A stretch of 64,000 bases of DNA from Comamonas sp. (GTDB taxonomy: Bacteria > Pseudomonadota > Gammaproteobacteria > Burkholderiales > Burkholderiaceae_C). Below the pieces are notes generated by a model. The model made no database searches and was not told the DNA's origin. It saw nothing but the letters and a program-made list of their open reading frames with translations. A program made the position numbers and the translations under genes. The stretch lies in contig NZ_SPEY01000001.1 in NCBI RefSeq assembly GCF_009360615.1, forward strand, positions 1 through 64,000, in the 5' to 3' direction. Below are positions 61,253 through 64,000 of this stretch, piece by piece (position 1 is the first letter of the stretch; each line of letters opens with the position of its first letter).

Positions 61253-62209
61253 TCAGCCTTCCAGCGCCTGCCACATCTCGCGGTCGCGCTCGGCTGTCCA
61301 GATGCGCGGATCGGCATGGCCCGAAGCCTCGTCATAGGCGCGCGTCACATCGAAGGGCATGCAGTGATTGAAGATCACCCAGTGTCCGTATCTGGGCTGC
61401 AGCTTGGCAAAGGCCGCCTCGTACACCTTGCGCAGGTCCTGGCGCGCATCGGCGCCGGCCTTGACTTCGGCCCACAGATCGCTGATGAAGTTGCGCGTAC
61501 CTGCCAGACCGGCCTGCACTTCGGCAGCGTTCTGCAGCGCCGCACCGCGGCCGGGCACCAGCTTTTCCGGCTGCAGGGCGGCAATGGCGTCCAGCGTCTG
61601 CGGCCAGTCCTGGAAATAGGCATCGCCGGCATAGGGCGTGGCATCGAACTCGACCAGGTCGCCACTGAAAAGCACCTTGTCCTGGGGCAGCCAGACCACG
61701 GTATCGCCCTTGGTATGGCCTCGGCCCAGCTGCAGGATCTGCACTTCGAGCGTGCCCAGCCACAGCGTCATCTTGCCCGTGAAGGTCATGGTCGGCCAGG
61801 TCATGCCCTCAGGCACGCTCTCGACGTTCTGGAACAGACGCGGAAAGCGGCCGATCTCGCTGGCCTTGTCCTGCTCGCCGCGCTCGACGATGAGGTCGTA
61901 GGTGTCCTGGCTGGCAATGATGTGCTCGGCGCCATAGGCCGAAGCCCCCAGCACGCGCACCGCATGGTAGTGCGACAGCGTCACGTATTTGATGGGCTTG
62001 TCCGTGACTTCGCGGATGCGGCGGATCACGTCCTCGGCCATGACGGGCGTGGCCTGGGTGTCGATGACCATCACGGCGTCGTCGCCGATGACGATGCCGG
62101 TGTTGGGATCGCCTTCGGCCGTGTAGGCATAGGCATGTTCGGAGAGCTTGTCGAAGCTCACCTTCTTGACGTCGAGGTCGGCGGCGGAGGCAAAGGTCTT
62201 GGTGCTCAT
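61253..62209 (-). CDS. Metallo-beta-lactamase-fold hydrolase with altered metal motif
   Basis: A 318-residue MBL-fold protein. The usual HxHxDH signature reads LSHYHAVRVLG (His80, His82; Asp and the last His are replaced), while the later metal ligands look present: GRGHTKGDTVVW and FSGDLVEFDA. This variant appears to define a subfamily rather than a decayed gene, since the sequence is otherwise clean. A single metal or different ligand set is likely. It is the first gene of the minus-strand catabolic unit, divergent from an IclR gene. Confidence 0.82.
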   Translation of the reverse strand: MSTKTFASAADLDVKKVSFDKLSEHAYAYTAEGDPNTGIVIGDDAVMVIDTQATPVMAEDVIRRIREVTDKPIKYVTLSHYHAVRVLGASAYGAEHIIASQDTYDLIVERGEQDKASEIGRFPRLFQNVESVPEGMTWPTMTFTGKMTLWLGTLEVQILQLGRGHTKGDTVVWLPQDKVLFSGDLVEFDATPYAGDAYFQDWPQTLDAIAALQPEKLVPGRGAALQNAAEVQAGLAGTRNFISDLWAEVKAGADARQDLRKVYEAAFAKLQPRYGHWVIFNHCMPFDVTRAYDEASGHADPRIWTAERDREMWQALEG

Positions 62210-62221
62210 CGTTGCAGTCTC

Positions 62222-62266
62222 TTTGTTTTAAACAAATGCATTCATCTTTATCGAATTTCTGAATGC
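62222..62266. promoter_or_regulatory. Candidate IclR operator between MBL-fold gene and IclR gene
   Basis: Two dyads in the 147-base divergent gap: TTTGTTT-T-AAACAAA (62222-62236) and GCATTCA (62238-62244) paired with TGAATGC (62260-62266) at 15-base spacing. The spot, just before the MBL-fold start, fits repression or activation of the catabolic genes and self-control of the IclR gene. Not matched to a known site. Confidence 0.4.
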
Positions 62267-62356
62267 TAGATTCAAATTCAACATTGCACAATCGATTTGT
62301 CATAGTGAAAAACCCTGCAGACTTTTGCACTGCCGTTCCGCCCTCACAATGCCGTC

Positions 62357-63184
62357 ATGCCTCACGCCAACACCTCTTCGACCGACGCCCGCTTGCCACT
62401 CGACTCCTGTGACGACGAGCCCACGCGCGCACCGCGCGGCATACAGAGCGTGGAGGTCGGCGGCCAGCTGCTCAAGGTGCTGGCGCGCACGGGCCGGCGC
62501 ATGGCGCTCAAGGACCTGGCGCGCGAAGCCGAGATGACGGCCGCCAAGGCACACCCTTATCTGGTGAGTTTTTGCAAGCTGGGGCTGATGGAGCAGGATC
62601 GCGTCAGCGGCCACTACGGCCTGGGTCCGCTGGCCATTCAAATGGGGCTGATCAGCCTGCAGCAGGCAGACCCTGTGCGCATGGCGATTGCCGAGCTGCC
62701 CGCCCTGGCGCAAGAGGTGGGCTATACCGTGTCGGTGTCCATGTGGAGCGGCCAGGGGCCGACCATCATCCGTGTCGAGGAAGGTCCGACCCATGTCTAT
62801 GTGGCCATGCGCCACGGCACGCCGGCCTCGCTGCGCCATACGGCCACAGGCAAGATTTTTGCGGCCTTCGGCGACCCCGCTCGCATCGCACCGCTGCTGC
62901 AGGCCGAAGGCCATCGCCTGGACGAACCGGCGTTTGCGCAAGAGCTGGAAGCCATCCGCCGCCATCACCTGAGCGTGGTCGAGAACCAGCTGCTGTCGGG
63001 GGTAAGCGCGCTGGCGGTGCCGGTGTTCGACGGCTTCGGCCAGCTGGTGCTCGCGATTGCCGCCATCGGCCCCTCGGTCACGCTGACGCTGGACCCCGCG
63101 GGCATGCCGGCACGAAAGCTGCAGGCCCAGGCACGCCAGCTGTCGCAGCGCCTCGGAGCCCCGGCTGCCCTGACTGAAGCCTGA
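62357..63184 (+). CDS. IclR-family regulator (divergent from the catabolic genes)
   Basis: A 275-residue IclR protein: N-terminal winged helix (GGQLLKVLARTGRRMALKDL, AREAEMTAAKAHPYLVSFCK) and the C-terminal effector-binding GAF-like domain (YTVSVSMWSGQGPTIIRVEE, SLRHTATGKIFAAFGDP, SGVSALAVPVFDGFGQLVLA). Divergent from the MBL-fold gene, it probably regulates the hydrolase/monooxygenase set in response to a pathway acid. Its stop is three bases from that of the next IclR gene (tail to tail). Confidence 0.93.
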   Translation: MPHANTSSTDARLPLDSCDDEPTRAPRGIQSVEVGGQLLKVLARTGRRMALKDLAREAEMTAAKAHPYLVSFCKLGLMEQDRVSGHYGLGPLAIQMGLISLQQADPVRMAIAELPALAQEVGYTVSVSMWSGQGPTIIRVEEGPTHVYVAMRHGTPASLRHTATGKIFAAFGDPARIAPLLQAEGHRLDEPAFAQELEAIRRHHLSVVENQLLSGVSALAVPVFDGFGQLVLAIAAIGPSVTLTLDPAGMPARKLQAQARQLSQRLGAPAALTEA

Positions 63185-63187
63185 GAC

Positions 63188-63946
63188 CTAGTCCCGGTAG
63201 CCCAGCGAGGCGCTGATGGCGCGCGCCTGCTCGCACACGGCCTGGGCAATCCGGCCTTGCGGATCGGGGTCGAAGCCACCGCTGGCACCCAGCGCGCAGA
63301 GCACGGCCACGACATGGCCGTTGTAGTCGCGCAAAGGGGCCGCCACGGCGCTGATGCCGGGCAGATTCAGGTCACGGATCGCAGCGCAACCGGCTGCGCG
63401 AATCTCGCCGCGCAACTGCTCCAGCGGCCTGCTGGCATGCAGCAGACGGCGCTGCTCGGGGCCGGCGGCCTCCAGCTCGCGCGCCAGCAGCGCCTCGACC
63501 TCGGGCTGCGGCTCCATGAAGGCAAAGAAGGCTCGCCCCGTGGCCGACCAGAGCATGGACATGACCGAGCCCACCCGCACATTCACGGTGATGGGCAGGC
63601 TGGGCTCCTCGAAACGCACGATGGTCGGCCCCATATTGCCCATCACCGCCACAAAGCTCGTGACCTGCAGCGACTCGCGCAGCTGCTGCAGGGCCGGCTC
63701 GGCCATGCGCACCGGATCGTTCTGGCGCATCGCGGCCAGGCCGATATGGATGGCCTCGCGTCCCAGCGCGTACTGGGTGCCGCCGCGATCCTGCTCCACC
63801 AGACCTTCGGCCATGAGACTGGCCAGGTAGCGGTGCACCTTGGCCGGACTTTCACCGACGGCCGCACCGATGGCCGTGAGGCTGGCACGCCCGCCCAGAC
63901 CGGCCAGCGCCTTGAGCACGGCCAGGCAGGTCTCGGCCGCCTGCAC
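63188..63946 (-). CDS. Second IclR-family regulator, possibly continuing past the window edge
   Basis: At least 252 residues: winged helix (AETCLAVLKALAGLGGRASL, GESPAKVHRYLASLMAEGLV) and effector domain (TSFVAVMGNMGPTIVRFEEP, SMLWSATGRAFFAFMEPQ, LPGISAVAAPLRDYNGHVVA). The listed start is a GTG at 63946, but the frame stays open to 64000 (VEAADGRERRQRVQAAE), so the true start may lie outside. It is not closely alike to the neighbouring IclR protein. The genes it controls are probably beyond the edge. Confidence 0.9.
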   Translation of the reverse strand: MQAAETCLAVLKALAGLGGRASLTAIGAAVGESPAKVHRYLASLMAEGLVEQDRGGTQYALGREAIHIGLAAMRQNDPVRMAEPALQQLRESLQVTSFVAVMGNMGPTIVRFEEPSLPITVNVRVGSVMSMLWSATGRAFFAFMEPQPEVEALLARELEAAGPEQRRLLHASRPLEQLRGEIRAAGCAAIRDLNLPGISAVAAPLRDYNGHVVAVLCALGASGGFDPDPQGRIAQAVCEQARAISASLGYRD

Positions 63947-64000
63947 ACGCTGGCGGCGCTCGCGCCCGTCCGCAGCTTCGACGGCAACACCGGGCTGGCG

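Noticed and set aside
1-64000. CRISPR arrays, rRNA and tRNA genes
   Set aside because: No regularly spaced direct repeats and no recognisable rRNA or tRNA sequence were found by eye; the island therefore has no visible tRNA attachment site.

Overview
The window looks like a chromosomal segment of a Comamonadaceae betaproteobacterium, most likely Comamonas. The signs are high GC with strong GC3, a Bug-type periplasmic binding protein, an aromatic-type flavin monooxygenase with IclR regulators, the gene neighbourhoods trpE-trpG-trpD-trpC, rpe/apaG and thiL-pgpA-cinA, and two families of intergenic repeats that I associate with this family. The assignment rests on recognition of protein families, not on a database search. 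I saw no rRNA, tRNA or CRISPR array.

Layout. 1-12.3 kb is core housekeeping: queA, an orphan Wzz-like chain-length protein, an EamA permease, ung, an orphan winged-helix regulator, a tryptophan operon on the minus strand (trpE, chorismate mutase, trpG, trpD, an unlisted 53-residue membrane ORF, trpC), a chalcone-isomerase-fold protein, a SpeD-SpeE fusion and gph. 12.3-28.5 kb is an apparent genomic island between gph and rpe, two genes that are usually neighbours in this order. Its left end carries a decayed IS3-family element and its right end a decayed TniQ-like gene. Its cargo is a complete class 5 (CS1/CFA-I/cable type) pilus locus matching the Burkholderia cenocepacia cbl set: chaperone, major pilin, usher and tip adhesin, with two BvgS-like hybrid kinases, an RcsB-like response regulator and an EAL-domain protein.

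28.5-35.6 kb returns to core genes: rpe, apaG, a Gcr-type membrane protein, thiL, a DUF4139 protein, pgpA and the cinA C-terminal-type amidase. 35.5-47.6 kb is a complete Tad/Flp pilus operon on the minus strand (flp, tadV, tadE, cpaB, cpaC, cpaE, tadA, tadB, tadC, tadD, DUF3613, tadG), tightly coupled by short overlaps. So two unrelated surface-fibre systems lie within 25 kb.

47.8-57.8 kb holds an XRE regulator, a YecA/UPF0149 protein, an FMN-binding glutamate-synthase-like protein, a divergent kinase-fold protein, and a dicarboxylate transport unit (dctA, divergent cache-domain hybrid kinase, LuxR-type regulator). 57.8-64 kb is a probable catabolic unit: Bug binding protein, DUF2783 protein, FAD monooxygenase, metallo-beta-lactamase-fold hydrolase and two IclR regulators, the last possibly running off the window.

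The strongest candidate for something new is the cable-pilus island: a Burkholderia-type fimbria with its own phosphorelay and a c-di-GMP phosphodiesterase-type gene, in a host that already has a Tad pilus. Smaller points are the trp-operon small ORF, a dispersed repeat captured inside the thiL reading frame, and a possible small membrane ORF just upstream of flp.
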